A stretch of DNA of 64,000 bases, from assembly GCA_963798455.1 (NCBI GenBank), contig CAWCTD010000004.1:992001-1056000 (forward strand), in the 5' to 3' direction. Below are positions 1 to 8,857 of this stretch, piece by piece (positions within the stretch are counted from its first letter, which is position 1; every line of letters begins with the position of its first letter). Under the pieces are notes generated by a model. It was given only the letters and a program-made list of their open reading frames with translations, had not been told where the DNA came from and ran no database searches. Origin of the DNA: CAWCTD01 sp963798455 (GTDB taxonomy: Bacteria > Acidobacteriota > Terriglobia > Bryobacterales > Bryobacteraceae). Position numbers and translations under genes: made by a program.

Positions 1-231
1 GCGCGCCATAGCGTGAAGGAACCGGGGATCGCCCGGTTCGACGTGATGGAGCAAGCGGATGACCCGGCCCGCTTCATCCTGGTCGAGGTCTACCGCACAC
101 CCGAGGCTCCGGCCGCCCACAAGGAAACGGCTCATTACCGGGTCTGGCGCGACAAAGTGGCCGAAATGATGGCCGAACCGCGCTCCAGCGTGAAGTGCTC
201 CAACATCTTTCCCGCCGATGAGGGCTGGTAG
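1..231 (+). CDS. ABM-family (quinol monooxygenase-like) protein, 5' end cut by window
   Basis: The reading frame is open from base 1, so the gene starts outside the window; an internal ATG-like start at 13 is not needed. The visible 76 residues match the C-terminal half of the antibiotic biosynthesis monooxygenase (ABM/YgiN/LsrG) fold: EPG..RFDV, then FILVEVYRT, then a HK.T.HY..WRD segment and the end MMAEPRS. These ferredoxin-like dimers are typically about 100 residues and act on quinones or small carbonyl compounds without cofactor. The stop lies 2 bases before the next ATG, so it is probably co-transcribed with the alcohol dehydrogenase, a pairing that suggests catabolism of a small aldehyde or quinone; the substrate is not readable. 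Confidence 0.8.
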   Translation, partial: ARHSVKEPGIARFDVMEQADDPARFILVEVYRTPEAPAAHKETAHYRVWRDKVAEMMAEPRSSVKCSNIFPADEGW

Positions 232-233
232 CG

Positions 234-1370
234 ATGCGATTCGAGTTCGCCACGGCGACGCGCATCGTCTTCGGGCCAGGCGCCGCCGGTGAAGTGTTGC
301 CGGCTTCCAAGGCGATGGGCGCGCGGGCTCTGCTGGTGACGGGCTTGCCTCCGGAGAAGGCCGTAAGGCTGACCGGCGTCGAGGGTGTCACCTTCGACGT
401 CACCGGGGAGCCGACGGTAGATGCCGTACGCGAGGGTGTGCGGCTGCTCCGCGGGGAACGCTGCGACCTGGTGATCGGCTTTGGCGGGGGCAGTGCGATC
501 GACGCCGGCAAGGCCATCGCGGCACTGGCCTCCAACAGCGGCGAACCGCTGGACTATCTCGAGGTGGTGGGCAGAGGACAAAGCCTCGGCAACCCGTCTC
601 TGCCGTTCATCGCTGTGCCCACCACGGCGGGCACCGGAGCGGAAGTGACGCGCAACGCCGTCCTGGCTTCCCCGGAGCACGGGGTGAAGGCCAGCCTCAG
701 GAGCCCGTTCCTGCTTCCCCGGCTGGCCGTCGTGGACCCCGAGCTCACCTATGACCTGCCCCCGGCGCTCACGGCCAGTACCGGCCTGGACGCGCTCACG
801 CAGCTCATCGAGCCTTACGTGTCTTCGCGCGCAAACCCCCTGGCGGACTCCGTGTGCGTGGAGGGCGTGCGCCGTGCCGCCCGGGGCTTGCCGAGAGCTT
901 ACGGGGACGGAAGCGATGCCGAGGCCCGGCTGGATATGGCGCTGGCCAGCCTGTTCGGGGGCCTCGCTCTGGCCAACGCCGGGCTTGGCGCCGTTCACGG
1001 ATTTGCCGCCCCGATCGGAGGCGCCTTCCCTGCGGCGCACGGCGCGGTCTGCGCGGCGCTGCTGCCGCACGTGATGGATAGTAACATCCGCGCGTTGCGC
1101 TCCCGCGCACCCCAGAGCCCGGCGCTCGTCCGCTACGAGGATGTGGCGCGGATCCTCACGGGCCGCCCCGACGCCCGGGCCGAGGACGGGGCCGAATGGG
1201 TCCGCCGGCTCGTCGAGAAGCTCGGCATTCCCGCGCTCGGCTCCTACGGCATCCGCCCGCGGGACGTTGCCGGTCTCACCGCCAAAGCCTCTCAGGCGAG
1301 CAGCATGAAAGGGAACCCCGTCGCCCTCACGCCGGACGAGCTGGCCGGGATCCTGTCGCGCGCGATGTGA
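234..1370 (+). CDS. Iron-type (group III) alcohol dehydrogenase family protein
   Basis: 378 residues, normal for the family. A GGGSAID nucleotide-binding motif lies at residues 84-90 and the VPTTAGTGAEVT signature near 128-139. Metal ligands expected for Fe-ADHs are an Asp and three His. Here Asp186, His255 and His269 are visible in the DALTQ and GAVHGF...AAHG segments, but the second ligand position is Gln190 instead of His. The family reduces aldehydes, ketones or maleylacetate with NAD(P)H. The substitution means metal content and substrate should not be assumed. It sits 2 bases downstream of the ABM-family gene in a likely two-gene operon. Confidence 0.85.
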   Translation: MRFEFATATRIVFGPGAAGEVLPASKAMGARALLVTGLPPEKAVRLTGVEGVTFDVTGEPTVDAVREGVRLLRGERCDLVIGFGGGSAIDAGKAIAALASNSGEPLDYLEVVGRGQSLGNPSLPFIAVPTTAGTGAEVTRNAVLASPEHGVKASLRSPFLLPRLAVVDPELTYDLPPALTASTGLDALTQLIEPYVSSRANPLADSVCVEGVRRAARGLPRAYGDGSDAEARLDMALASLFGGLALANAGLGAVHGFAAPIGGAFPAAHGAVCAALLPHVMDSNIRALRSRAPQSPALVRYEDVARILTGRPDARAEDGAEWVRRLVEKLGIPALGSYGIRPRDVAGLTAKASQASSMKGNPVALTPDELAGILSRAM

Positions 1371-1465
1371 TTCAACCTCCTGTTGACTTTCGTGCCTCAC
1401 TATGAGTATCTACGAGTTGGGAACAAGGCCCGGCATCATCGGAGCCCGGCCCGCGGAGGGGAAAG

Positions 1466-1924
1466 ATGGTTTCACGGACGCTGGTCCAGACGATCGAGGA
1501 CAACTGCGAGAGAATCGCCGCCAAAATCATCCGTCAACAGCGGGAGGATCCCGACCTGATTCACGTCGGAAAACTCCCCGAGTCCGAGCTCCGAGACAGG
1601 GCGATGGAGGTGCTGAAGAACCTCGGGCGCTGGCTGGTGGCGGGCAGCAAGGGCGAGATTGCCCGGCGCTATGAATCGCTTGGCCGGCGCCGCTGTCAGG
1701 AAGGCATTCCGTTGCACGAGGTGGTCCGGTCCTTGCACTTCCTCAGACAGCAGATCGTGGGTTTCGTCCGGGAGCAGGGGATCGGGCAGAATGCCGTGCA
1801 ATTGTATGCCGAGGAAGAACTGCAGCACTTGGCCGGCCTTTTTTTCGACGGCGCGGTCTACCACGTGGTGCGAGGTTACGAAGGGGCGATGAGCCAGGCG
1901 GCGCAGGCCGCCCGCGGGCGGTAG
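1466..1924 (+). CDS. RsbRD N-terminal-like sensor domain protein
   Basis: 152 residues, all alpha-helical by composition. It resembles the RsbT co-antagonist RsbRD N-terminal domain (PF14361 type): an LPESELRDRAMEVLKNLGRWL segment is followed by ARRYESLGRRRCQEGIPLHEVV and a LYAEEELQHLAGLFFDGAVYH end. In stressosome proteins this domain precedes a STAS domain, but no STAS follows here, so this is a stand-alone version. The ATG at 1466 is preceded by a purine-rich GGAGGGGAAAG stretch. Next gene begins 10 bases later. Role is inferred only as signal sensing; there are no rsbS/rsbT neighbours. Confidence 0.6.
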   Translation: MVSRTLVQTIEDNCERIAAKIIRQQREDPDLIHVGKLPESELRDRAMEVLKNLGRWLVAGSKGEIARRYESLGRRRCQEGIPLHEVVRSLHFLRQQIVGFVREQGIGQNAVQLYAEEELQHLAGLFFDGAVYHVVRGYEGAMSQAAQAARGR

Positions 1925-1934
1925 CATAAACTTC

Positions 1935-2402
1935 GTGCGGAGATCGTTCATGCGCCGGGCGATCCGCCTGTCCGTGGAGAACGTGCGGGCGGGAAGGGGC
2001 GGCCCGTTCGGCGCCGTCATCGTCAAGGATGGCCGGATCGTTGCCGAGGGAGTCAACCTGGTGACGTTATCCAATGACCCGACGGCTCACGCCGAGATCG
2101 TGGCCATCCGCGAAGCCTGCCGCGCCCTCGGCCACTTCCATCTCAACGGGTGCGAGATCTACACGAGTTGCGAGCCGTGTCCCATGTGCCTGGGCGCGAT
2201 CTATTGGGCCAGGCTGGATAGAGTCTTCTTCGGCGGTACGCGCGCCGACGCAGCCCAGGCGGGCTTCAGCGATGCGATGATTTACGAAGAGCTGGCGGCC
2301 CCGCTCGGCGGGCGCGGCGTCCCGATGGAGCAGTTGCTTGGCGAGGAGGCCCTCCGCGCGTTCGAGCAGTGGCGGCAGAAAGAAGATCGGATCGACTATT
2401 GA
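1935..2402 (+). CDS. guaD: Guanine deaminase (CDA-superfamily)
   Basis: 155 residues, the same length class as Bacillus GuaD. Zinc ligands His52, Cys82 and Cys85 and catalytic Glu54 are seen in TAHAEIVAIREA and SCEPCPMCLGAIYWAR. The protein ends in an aromatic Tyr as Bacillus GuaD does, where the C-terminus closes the active site of the partner subunit. It converts guanine to xanthine and ammonia in the cytosol. The start is GTG at 1935, with an alternative ATG at 1950. A tRNA adenosine deaminase (TadA) is the main alternative, but the IYWARLDRVFFGGT and FSDAMIYEE segments favour GuaD. Confidence 0.75.
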   Translation: MRRSFMRRAIRLSVENVRAGRGGPFGAVIVKDGRIVAEGVNLVTLSNDPTAHAEIVAIREACRALGHFHLNGCEIYTSCEPCPMCLGAIYWARLDRVFFGGTRADAAQAGFSDAMIYEELAAPLGGRGVPMEQLLGEEALRAFEQWRQKEDRIDY

Positions 2403-3256
2403 GAACCGCGTGGCGCAACTTCTGGTGGCTCCTGCGCCGGTCCTTCGTTCTGGCCTATGAGGATGGCTGCTTCGGGACCGCGAAGGGCGCGGCCTACTCG
2501 GCTCTGCTTTGCTTTTTTCCGCTCCTGACGGCGACCGCCACCATCCTCGTACAGGTGAGGGCTGAGTCCATCTCGCGTGTCCTGTATCGTGCGTTGTCGC
2601 GGGTCGTGCCGCCGGGCAGCGAGGAGCTTGTGCTCGAGAACTTCCGGGTGCGGGGCGCGCGGCCGGCGGCGCTGCTCGTGATCGCTACCCTGGTGTCGCT
2701 TTGGGCCGCGTCGCGCGTGATGACGAGCCTCATGGAAGGATTCCAGGCGGCCTACCACATCCCCACCGGCCGGCCGTTCCTCCGCCATCAGGGCATGGCG
2801 ATCCTGCTGGTCCTTGCCACTGCCGTACCCGTGGTGGCGGCCTCGGCGCTGGTCCTGTTTGGCGACCGGACGGAACAGCTCGTCTTGCGCTGGCTCGGCG
2901 TGTTGAGCGGGGGACACGAGTTGAGGAGCTGGGTGAGACTGACGGCGAGCTCTGCCCGTTACCTGCTGGCCTTCGCCACCAACGTGGCGGTGACCGCCAC
3001 CCTTTACCGTCTCGGTCCGAATCGCCGGCAGCGCTGGCGGCTCATGTGGCCCGGAGCTTTGCTGTCCACGGCGCTCTGGCTGGCCTCCACCATGGGTTTT
3101 GCCTGGTACGTACGCAACATCGCCGACTACAACCTGCTCTACGGCAGCATCGGCGCCGCCATCGCCCTGGTGGTCTGGATGTACGTCCTGGCGGCCATCG
3201 TTCTGATCGGCTGCGAGTTTAACGCCGAGTATGAGAGGCTGAAGGGGCTCCCCTAG
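2369..3256 (+). CDS. YihY/BrkB family inner-membrane protein
   Basis: Up to 295 residues with about six hydrophobic segments. The first is preceded by the family-typical AYEDGCFGTAKGAAYSALL region, and a later segment reads GFAWYVRNIADYNLLYGSIG followed by the VVWMYVLAAIVLIGCEFNAEY end, the hallmark of YihY (formerly annotated RNase BN). The start at 2369 is GTG inside guaD; a TTG at 2399 overlapping the guaD stop is as plausible. Function of the family is unsettled (transport or membrane organisation). It overlaps guaD, so it is probably in the same transcript. Confidence 0.8.
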   Translation: MAAERRSDRLLRTAWRNFWWLLRRSFVLAYEDGCFGTAKGAAYSALLCFFPLLTATATILVQVRAESISRVLYRALSRVVPPGSEELVLENFRVRGARPAALLVIATLVSLWAASRVMTSLMEGFQAAYHIPTGRPFLRHQGMAILLVLATAVPVVAASALVLFGDRTEQLVLRWLGVLSGGHELRSWVRLTASSARYLLAFATNVAVTATLYRLGPNRRQRWRLMWPGALLSTALWLASTMGFAWYVRNIADYNLLYGSIGAAIALVVWMYVLAAIVLIGCEFNAEYERLKGLP

Positions 3257-3267
3257 CCGCCACTCCC

Positions 3268-3273
3268 TATACT
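3268..3273 (+). promoter_or_regulatory. -10 element of uvrB, leaderless spacing
   Basis: TATACT is followed by exactly 6 bases and then the uvrB ATG at 3280. A start site about 7 bases downstream of the -10 would fall on the ATG itself. No clear -35 is visible and there is no Shine-Dalgarno, which supports a leaderless mRNA. Confidence 0.4.
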
Positions 3274-3279
3274 CGAAGT

Positions 3280-5283
3280 ATGAGCTTCCGCCTCGCCGTC
3301 GATTACCGCCCTCGGGGCGACCAGGAGCAGGCCATCGAACAGCTCGTTCGAGGCTTGCTCGACGGCGAGAAGCACCAGGTTCTGCTCGGCGTCACGGGCT
3401 CCGGCAAGACCTTCACCATGGCCAAGGTCATGGAGCACACCGGCCGGCCCTCCCTGGTCCTGGCGCACAACAAGACCCTCGCCGCGCAGCTTTACCACGA
3501 ATTCCGTACGTTCTTCCCCTCGAACGCGGTGGAGTATTTCGTCAGCTACTACGACTACTACCAGCCGGAAGCGTACATCCCGTCTGGCGACGTCTACATC
3601 GAAAAGGAAGCCACCATCAACGACGAGCTGGACAAGCTGCGCCTGTCCGCAACGAAGTCCTTGTTCGAGCGGCGCGACTGTGTAATCGTCGCCAGCGTGA
3701 GCTGCATCTATGGCCTGGGCTCCCCCGAAGCCTACTACGGCATGTTACTCATGCTCGAAAAGGGAGAGAAGATCTCGCGCAGCCAGATCCTGAAACGGCT
3801 GGTGGAGATCCTGTACGAGCGGAACGACGCCGACTTTCGCCGCGGGACTTTCCGCGTGCGCGGCGACGTGATCGAAATCTACCCGACCTACGAGGACTAC
3901 GCCTACCGCATCGAGCTGTGGGGCGACGAGATCGAGAGCCTCTCCCAGATAGACCCTCTGCTGGGCCGGGTGCGGCAGACCTACCTGCGGCTGCCCATCT
4001 ACCCCAAGACGCACTACGTCATGAGCCAGGAGACGCGCGACAAGGCGCTGGCCAGCATCGAGGAAGAGTTGGCCTGGTGGAAGCCGGAGCTAGAAAAGCA
4101 GGGGAAGCTGGTCGAGGCGCAGCGTCTCTACCAGCGCACCATGTTCGACCTGGAGATGATCCGCGAGATCGGCTACTGCCACGGCATCGAGAACTATTCG
4201 CGGCACTTCTCCGGGCGTCTTCCTGGCGAGGCCCCGCCGACGCTGCTGGATTATCTCCCTCACGACGCGCTGCTGTTCGTGGACGAAAGCCACCAGACCA
4301 TCCCGCAGCTCCACGGGATGTACCACGGCGACCGCTCGCGCAAGGAAACCCTGGTCCAGTTCGGCTTCCGCCTGCCGAGCGCGCTCGACAATCGCCCGCT
4401 CACCTTCGAGGAGTTCGAGCACCGTGTCGATCAGGCGATCTACGTCTCGGCCACTCCCGGCCCTTACGAACTCACCAAGTCGGCGGGTGTCGTCGTCGAA
4501 CAGATCATCCGCCCGACCGGGCTCATCGATCCCGAGGTCGAAGTCCGTCCGGTGAAGGGGCAGGTGGACGATCTGCTCCGGCAAGTCCGGCAGCGCGCGG
4601 AACACAACGAGCGCGTGCTGGTGACGACCTTGACCAAGCGCATGTCGGAGGACCTGGCCGAATACTACTCCGAAGCCGGCGTGCGCTGCCGATACCTGCA
4701 CTCGGAGGTCTCGACGCTCGATCGCGTGAAGATCCTGCGGGATCTCCGAAAGGGCGAGTTCGATGTGCTGATCGGCGTGAACCTGCTGCGCGAGGGGCTC
4801 GACCTGCCGGAAGTTTCCTTAGTGGCGATCCTGGACGCCGACAAGGAAGGGTTCCTGCGATCGGGCGGATCGTTGATTCAGACCATCGGGCGCGCGGCGC
4901 GCCATCTCAACGGCAAGGCGATCCTCTACGCCGACGCGATGACCGACAGTATGCGCTATGCCATCGGCGAGACCAACCGGCGGCGCCTCATCCAGGCCGA
5001 GTACAACGAGCGAAACAACATCGTTCCGCAGTCGATCGTCAAGCCCATTGACATGAGCCTGGTGGCGGTGGCCGAAGGCGATTATGTGACCGTCCCGCTC
5101 GAAGCCGAGGACGAGGAAGTCGAATCGATGACCGCCGAGGAGCGCGGGCGCTTCCTGTCGGAGTTGGAGGAGCGCATGCGCGAGGCCGCCCGCCAGTTCG
5201 AATTCGAAAAAGCCGCCGCCCTCCGCGACCGCCTGAAGGCGCTGAAGGCGAGAGAGGTGCTCAGCGTGACAGAGACGGAGTGA
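3280..5283 (+). CDS. uvrB: Excinuclease ABC subunit B
   Basis: 667 residues, full length. UvrB is the damage-verifying helicase-like subunit of nucleotide excision repair. Walker A GVTGSGKT is at 37-44, the beta-hairpin region YYDYYQPEAYIP at about 90-101, the DEAD-type motif in LLFVDESHQTIPQL, SATPGPYE (motif III), and helicase motifs V/VI in NLLREGLDLPEVS and QTIGRAARHLNGKAI. A C-terminal UVR motif (EERMREAARQFEFEKAAALRDRL) that contacts UvrC closes the protein. No uvrA or uvrC is nearby. The ATG is chosen from alignment to the family N-terminus and the -10 six bases upstream. Confidence 0.97.
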   Translation: MSFRLAVDYRPRGDQEQAIEQLVRGLLDGEKHQVLLGVTGSGKTFTMAKVMEHTGRPSLVLAHNKTLAAQLYHEFRTFFPSNAVEYFVSYYDYYQPEAYIPSGDVYIEKEATINDELDKLRLSATKSLFERRDCVIVASVSCIYGLGSPEAYYGMLLMLEKGEKISRSQILKRLVEILYERNDADFRRGTFRVRGDVIEIYPTYEDYAYRIELWGDEIESLSQIDPLLGRVRQTYLRLPIYPKTHYVMSQETRDKALASIEEELAWWKPELEKQGKLVEAQRLYQRTMFDLEMIREIGYCHGIENYSRHFSGRLPGEAPPTLLDYLPHDALLFVDESHQTIPQLHGMYHGDRSRKETLVQFGFRLPSALDNRPLTFEEFEHRVDQAIYVSATPGPYELTKSAGVVVEQIIRPTGLIDPEVEVRPVKGQVDDLLRQVRQRAEHNERVLVTTLTKRMSEDLAEYYSEAGVRCRYLHSEVSTLDRVKILRDLRKGEFDVLIGVNLLREGLDLPEVSLVAILDADKEGFLRSGGSLIQTIGRAARHLNGKAILYADAMTDSMRYAIGETNRRRLIQAEYNERNNIVPQSIVKPIDMSLVAVAEGDYVTVPLEAEDEEVESMTAEERGRFLSELEERMREAARQFEFEKAAALRDRLKALKAREVLSVTETE

Positions 5284-5284
5284 C

Positions 5285-5456
5285 ATGCACGCGAAGCGCT
5301 ATGCAGTGGTCATCGAGAGGACGAGCACCGGCTACTCCGCCTATTCGCCGGACGTGCCAGGCTGCTCTGGCCGCGCACTTCGAGGCCATGCGTGAGGTGG
5401 GCGAACCGATTCCGGAGCCCAGCTCGTCCGTCGATTACCTAGAAGTCGCCGCGTAG
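5285..5456 (+). pseudogene. HicB-family antitoxin remnant with internal deletion
   Basis: From the ATG at 5285 the frame gives MHAKRYAVVIERTSTGYSAY then SPDVPGC, the standard HicB start. It then runs out of family sequence and stops at a TGA near 5393. In another frame the family C-terminus HFEAMREVGEPIPEPSSSVD then YLEVAA runs to TAG at 5456. The middle of the domain (about 20-25 residues normally linking PGC to the AI..HFE helix) is missing, with a frame change. No HicA toxin is adjacent. The ATG begins one base after the uvrB stop. A decayed orphan antitoxin. Confidence 0.75.
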
Positions 5457-6126
5457 CGCCGCCTGCGCCATGATCTCTTCGCCGCACGCAACCGTGCCTT
5501 GTCCAGGTAGTGGTCGCTCCGGTTGCCCCTCAACACGAGAAGGTCCAGTGTCGCTTGCGGTCCAGGGTGCTGTATCGCCCCTTTAACGGTTTGCCGGCTT
5601 AACGTCGGGGTGACCCTATGCTGGCGAGGGTTAAGCCAGCTTGATGGAACGGCGTTCACCGGGACCGATCTCAAGGTGGGACTTCCGACGATCCCTGAAC
5701 GCTGGGCGACAAGCCAGGGCCTGTTGATCGAAAGACCTTTGGAACGCCGATCCCGACCGGTGGTCAGAAGGGCTGTTCGCGCCAGTTGTTGCAGGGAACA
5801 TCCCATCTGCCTGTACTACGAAGGGATTCTGAGGCGCTTGGCCACTTTCCGCAAACTCCGTTTTCCGGCCGCACCGTATTGTTTACTCACGACGGCTCGT
5901 TTTGGCATCGGAGGAAGGCTTATCGTCCGTGTCACCATGGTGCCAAGCTCATCTGCCTCAACTTCCCCGATTCGCTTTCGGAAGACTCCGAAGATGATCG
6001 GTTCAACTGCGATCACAAGGAAGTACATCCAATAACCCTCAGAATTGGGTAGTGGCCAGTTTGAAATCGACCCCGCCGCTCGGCTGCTCTCGGTGGCCAA
6101 TAGCATGGTAGAGTCTTTGCAAGAAC
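5457..6126. other. Intergenic stretch with no recognisable gene
   Basis: About 670 bases, less GC-rich than the neighbours in its second half. Open frames on both strands (up to about 170 codons) have no family motifs, low-complexity Arg/Ser/Pro composition and no convincing start. The phrase CGCTGGGCGACG-like near 5700 recurs near 6660, hinting at decayed duplicated material. No gene is called. Confidence 0.5.
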
Positions 6127-6417
6127 ATGTTTGAAGAGTCTCTCTTGGGACCGCCTCCGCTTACCACGACGGTAAAGGTCATGTTGACCATTTGGTGTGT
6201 CATCCTGGTGCCGTGGGTCCCCATCTTTAGCGTGATGGGAACGGGAATGGCGTTCGAGGGTGGATACACTTTAGGCGCGTATCTGTTCGTCGTCATGGCT
6301 TGGGCGTACCCCATTCTTGTCGGCGTCGCCTACTAATTCAGGAGACGAAAGCCTGTATTGGTTTGGCTTCCAGCTTTGATTTTGGTCCCGGTGCTTGTCG
6401 GTCCAGCAATTTCCTAA
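6127..6417 (+). pseudogene. Small membrane protein interrupted by an in-frame stop
   Basis: ATG at 6127 opens a 69-residue frame with two hydrophobic segments (KVMLTIWCVILVPWVPIFS and YLFVVMAWAYPILVGVAY), ending at TAA 6334-6336. The same frame continues for 26 codons to a second TAA at 6415-6417 and encodes a charged linker (FRRRKP) followed by a third hydrophobic segment (VLVWLPALILVPVLVGPAI). The simplest reading is a three-helix protein of about 96 residues broken by a nonsense mutation; a naturally short two-helix protein is the alternative. The family is not recognised. Confidence 0.45.
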
Positions 6418-6846
6418 ACTGACCCGCTGCCCAGAATTCCGTTCCGCATTTCGTGGCTATGTTAGCGCCGTTCAGCGCAGAAGTTCCTGTGCATGAGGGA
6501 GTTCGCGGCGCCTGAAGGACGCACGTTGACGCTATGTGGGCATACCGGAAAGTGAGGGGGGCACGCCGGAGCGGCCCGTTACTCTCCGGTAACTCCGTCA
6601 ATGCCCGTTTTCCTGCCCATTTGGGGGGCGCGTGCTGTCCGGCAGCCATTCCTAAACGCTGGGCGACGTATCGTTACAGATCCTGCTGGACGTCCGTTCT
6701 CCGGGACCACGCACGCCCTGGTGTTCCTGTCACAACTGATCAGAGCCGCTCGAAGAGCAGTCGCCGCGGCGGCCACAATTCGACCCGACAGGTCCGAGAT
6801 CTCAAGGCGGCTGACCCACTCGATGGCTCAGCGGCGGGTTCTTCCG
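6418..6846. other. Intergenic stretch, no gene seen
   Basis: About 430 bases between the small membrane ORF and the 3' end of the minus-strand regulator. Only arginine/serine-rich shadow frames occur. Contains ACTCTCCGGTAACTCCGT, a phrase resembling decayed repeats near 12415 and 28630. Nothing else is supported. Confidence 0.5.
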
Positions 6847-8592
6847 TCATCTCGTTCGCGCCAGCGATGGCGGCGCGAGCCCCATGCGATGGACGAGGTC
6901 GGCATAGCGTGGATCCGACCGAAGGGGATCGGACCCAGGCATCGTGAGGCAGAACAGTTGGCCATCCCGGAGCCGGTAGGCCGTCTCCAGCCAGTCAAAC
7001 GCGGTATCGGCGTCGCCGAGGCCCGCATAGATCACCGCGAAGGCGAACGGTGGAGCGTGACCTCGAGCGAAAAGTTGGTCGAGTTCGCGGAGAAGGCACT
7101 TGGCTTCATCCCTCCGGCCAAGACGGCCGTAGATATGCCCCAGGAAGGCGAGAGAGAAAGCCTCGCGCGAAAGGCTGAGCGCCTTCTCAAAGCCGGCGAC
7201 AGCTTCGGCTTCCCGGCGCTGGCGCCATGCCGCCCACCCGAGCACGAAATATGCGTGAAGGGCATCCGGGAATAATTCGATGTTTCGTCTGGCCTGACCC
7301 TCCGCCTTTCTGTGCTGGCCCGCGAAGAGATACACCCAGGCGGCCGCCGAGCTCGAGAGAAGCGAAGTGGGATCGAGCCGCAGCCCGTAATGAGCCTCGG
7401 CCACCGCTTCAGAAGGCCGCCGGCCGGCAGTAACCAGAAACATCGCGTAGTGCAAGCGGGCCTCCGGATTACTTGGGCTCAGCTCAATGGCCCGCCGGAA
7501 CTCTCGTTCGGAAGCGGCCAGGTCCCAATCGAGCAGCCAGTTCATGAAACCCAGAGCCAGATGAGCCTCACCCGCGCTGTCATCGATGGCAAGAGCGTTC
7601 AATGCCATCTGCTTCGCGCTTGGGTACGTCTCCCGTATTGGAGCGTGCCCCCAAAAACCCAGGTGGCCAAGACAGCAGGAATGCTGAGCGAGCCCCAAGG
7701 CAAAGTCAGGCGCCTTAACGGTTATCTCCCGCAAGTGCCGGAGAGCTTTCCCGATCCCCTCCGCGCTCATCTTGCCCCACTCGGCGCGGGCTATCAAATA
7801 GGCCTCGACAATTTCCGGCGCCACCGGCCGCGCCGGAACCGGGGCCGGCGTCACGGTGTCGGCGGGCCTCAACGCTGTGGCAACACATGCGGCAATCGCC
7901 CGCGCCGCGTCGCGCTGCGTGGTCAATACGGCGGACATGTCGCAGTCGTAGCTCTGGGCCCACGCGTGGCGCTCGGGCTCCATCAGAATCAACTGCGCCG
8001 TCACGCGAACCCGATTTCCCTCATGCAAGACCGCTCCCTCCACAACACCATCCACGCGGAGGTCGCGGGCGATCTCGTCCAGCTTCCGGCTGCTGCCCTT
8101 CAGATGGAGCACGGATTGCCTTGAGATCACCCGCACCGCCTGGATGCGGGCGAGTTCGGTGGTGAGCGCATCGGTGACACCATCGGCGAAGTACTCTCTG
8201 GCGGGATCGCCATTCAGGGTCGCAAAGGGCAACACTGCCAACGTGGGTTCCACAAATAGCCGGTGGCGCTTGACCTGCGCGACAAAGCGATAGCCGCGGC
8301 GGGAAAGCGTCTCCACATAACGGGGGGCCCGCGCTTTGTCGCACAGGACGGAGCGGATGCGGTTCACGCAATAATCCACGCCGACGTCATAATCCACGAA
8401 CGTGGACTGGCCCCATAAGAGGCGGCGGATCTCCTCACGGCTGACCAGTTTGCCTGCCTGACTGACCAGGAGGCGCAGAACGCGTACGGGCTGTGGCTGA
8501 AGCTTCAGGATCCTGCCGGCCTTTCGCAGCTCACCGGTTTCCAGGTCAAGCTCAAACGCTCCGAAACTGACCCGGTCGGAAATCGTTGTCAT
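6847..8592 (-). CDS. CadC/ToxR-type winged-helix regulator with C-terminal TPR-like repeats
   Basis: About 581 residues from the ATG at 8592. The N-terminal 100 residues are an OmpR/PhoB-type winged helix (VSFGAFELDLETGELRK, LLVSQAGKLVSREEI, YVETLSRRGYRFVA). A central AVLPFATLNGDP..YFADGVTDALTTEL domain, as in adenylate-cyclase-like/TolB-type regulators, follows, then helical tetratricopeptide-like repeats (HLALGFMNW, EFRRAIELSPSNPEARLHYA, AVAGFEKALSLS). No transmembrane helix is evident, so it is probably soluble. This architecture is common in Acidobacteria. The upstream alternative start at 8622 lies inside the promoter, so 8592 is preferred. Target genes are unknown; the divergent NHL-repeat gene is a candidate. 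Confidence 0.85.
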   Translation of the reverse strand: MTTISDRVSFGAFELDLETGELRKAGRILKLQPQPVRVLRLLVSQAGKLVSREEIRRLLWGQSTFVDYDVGVDYCVNRIRSVLCDKARAPRYVETLSRRGYRFVAQVKRHRLFVEPTLAVLPFATLNGDPAREYFADGVTDALTTELARIQAVRVISRQSVLHLKGSSRKLDEIARDLRVDGVVEGAVLHEGNRVRVTAQLILMEPERHAWAQSYDCDMSAVLTTQRDAARAIAACVATALRPADTVTPAPVPARPVAPEIVEAYLIARAEWGKMSAEGIGKALRHLREITVKAPDFALGLAQHSCCLGHLGFWGHAPIRETYPSAKQMALNALAIDDSAGEAHLALGFMNWLLDWDLAASEREFRRAIELSPSNPEARLHYAMFLVTAGRRPSEAVAEAHYGLRLDPTSLLSSSAAAWVYLFAGQHRKAEGQARRNIELFPDALHAYFVLGWAAWRQRREAEAVAGFEKALSLSREAFSLAFLGHIYGRLGRRDEAKCLLRELDQLFARGHAPPFAFAVIYAGLGDADTAFDWLETAYRLRDGQLFCLTMPGSDPLRSDPRYADLVHRMGLAPPSLARTR

Positions 8593-8601
8593 GCTACCGG
8601 A

Positions 8602-8630
8602 ATTATAGACCGTCAACTCCACAAGTTCAA
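8602..8630 (-). promoter_or_regulatory. Sigma-70 promoter of the winged-helix/TPR regulator
   Basis: On the minus strand TTGAAC (8630-8625), a 17-base spacer and a perfect TATAAT (8607-8602) precede ATG 8592 by 9 bases. A start site 7 bases after the -10 falls only about 2 bases before the ATG, so the transcript is near-leaderless. Confidence 0.6.
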
Positions 8631-8857
8631 ACTTTCCATCAGGTTGGGCACAAAGGAAAAACTAAGCCGAATTCCAGGCGTTGCCTATTCCGGGAATGGG
8701 CGTGCTGCTGTATGGTTGAGCCCACGCGGAGTTAAAAATGGGTGTATCGGAGATGCTGGTCTCAAGACCGGGCCTCCCCCCTGAGACGCACTCCTTTTTC
8801 TGCGTCCGCGCATGGGTGATTCCGCGCCCTCGACAAAGAGATTGAAGGAGGACTCAG

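Noticed and set aside
135..1400. 421-codon antisense frame over the alcohol dehydrogenase
   Set aside because: Shadow of a clearly coding plus-strand gene in high-GC DNA.
5523..6035. 170-codon plus-strand frame
   Set aside because: No start signal, low-complexity composition and no conserved motif; probably random opening in decayed DNA.
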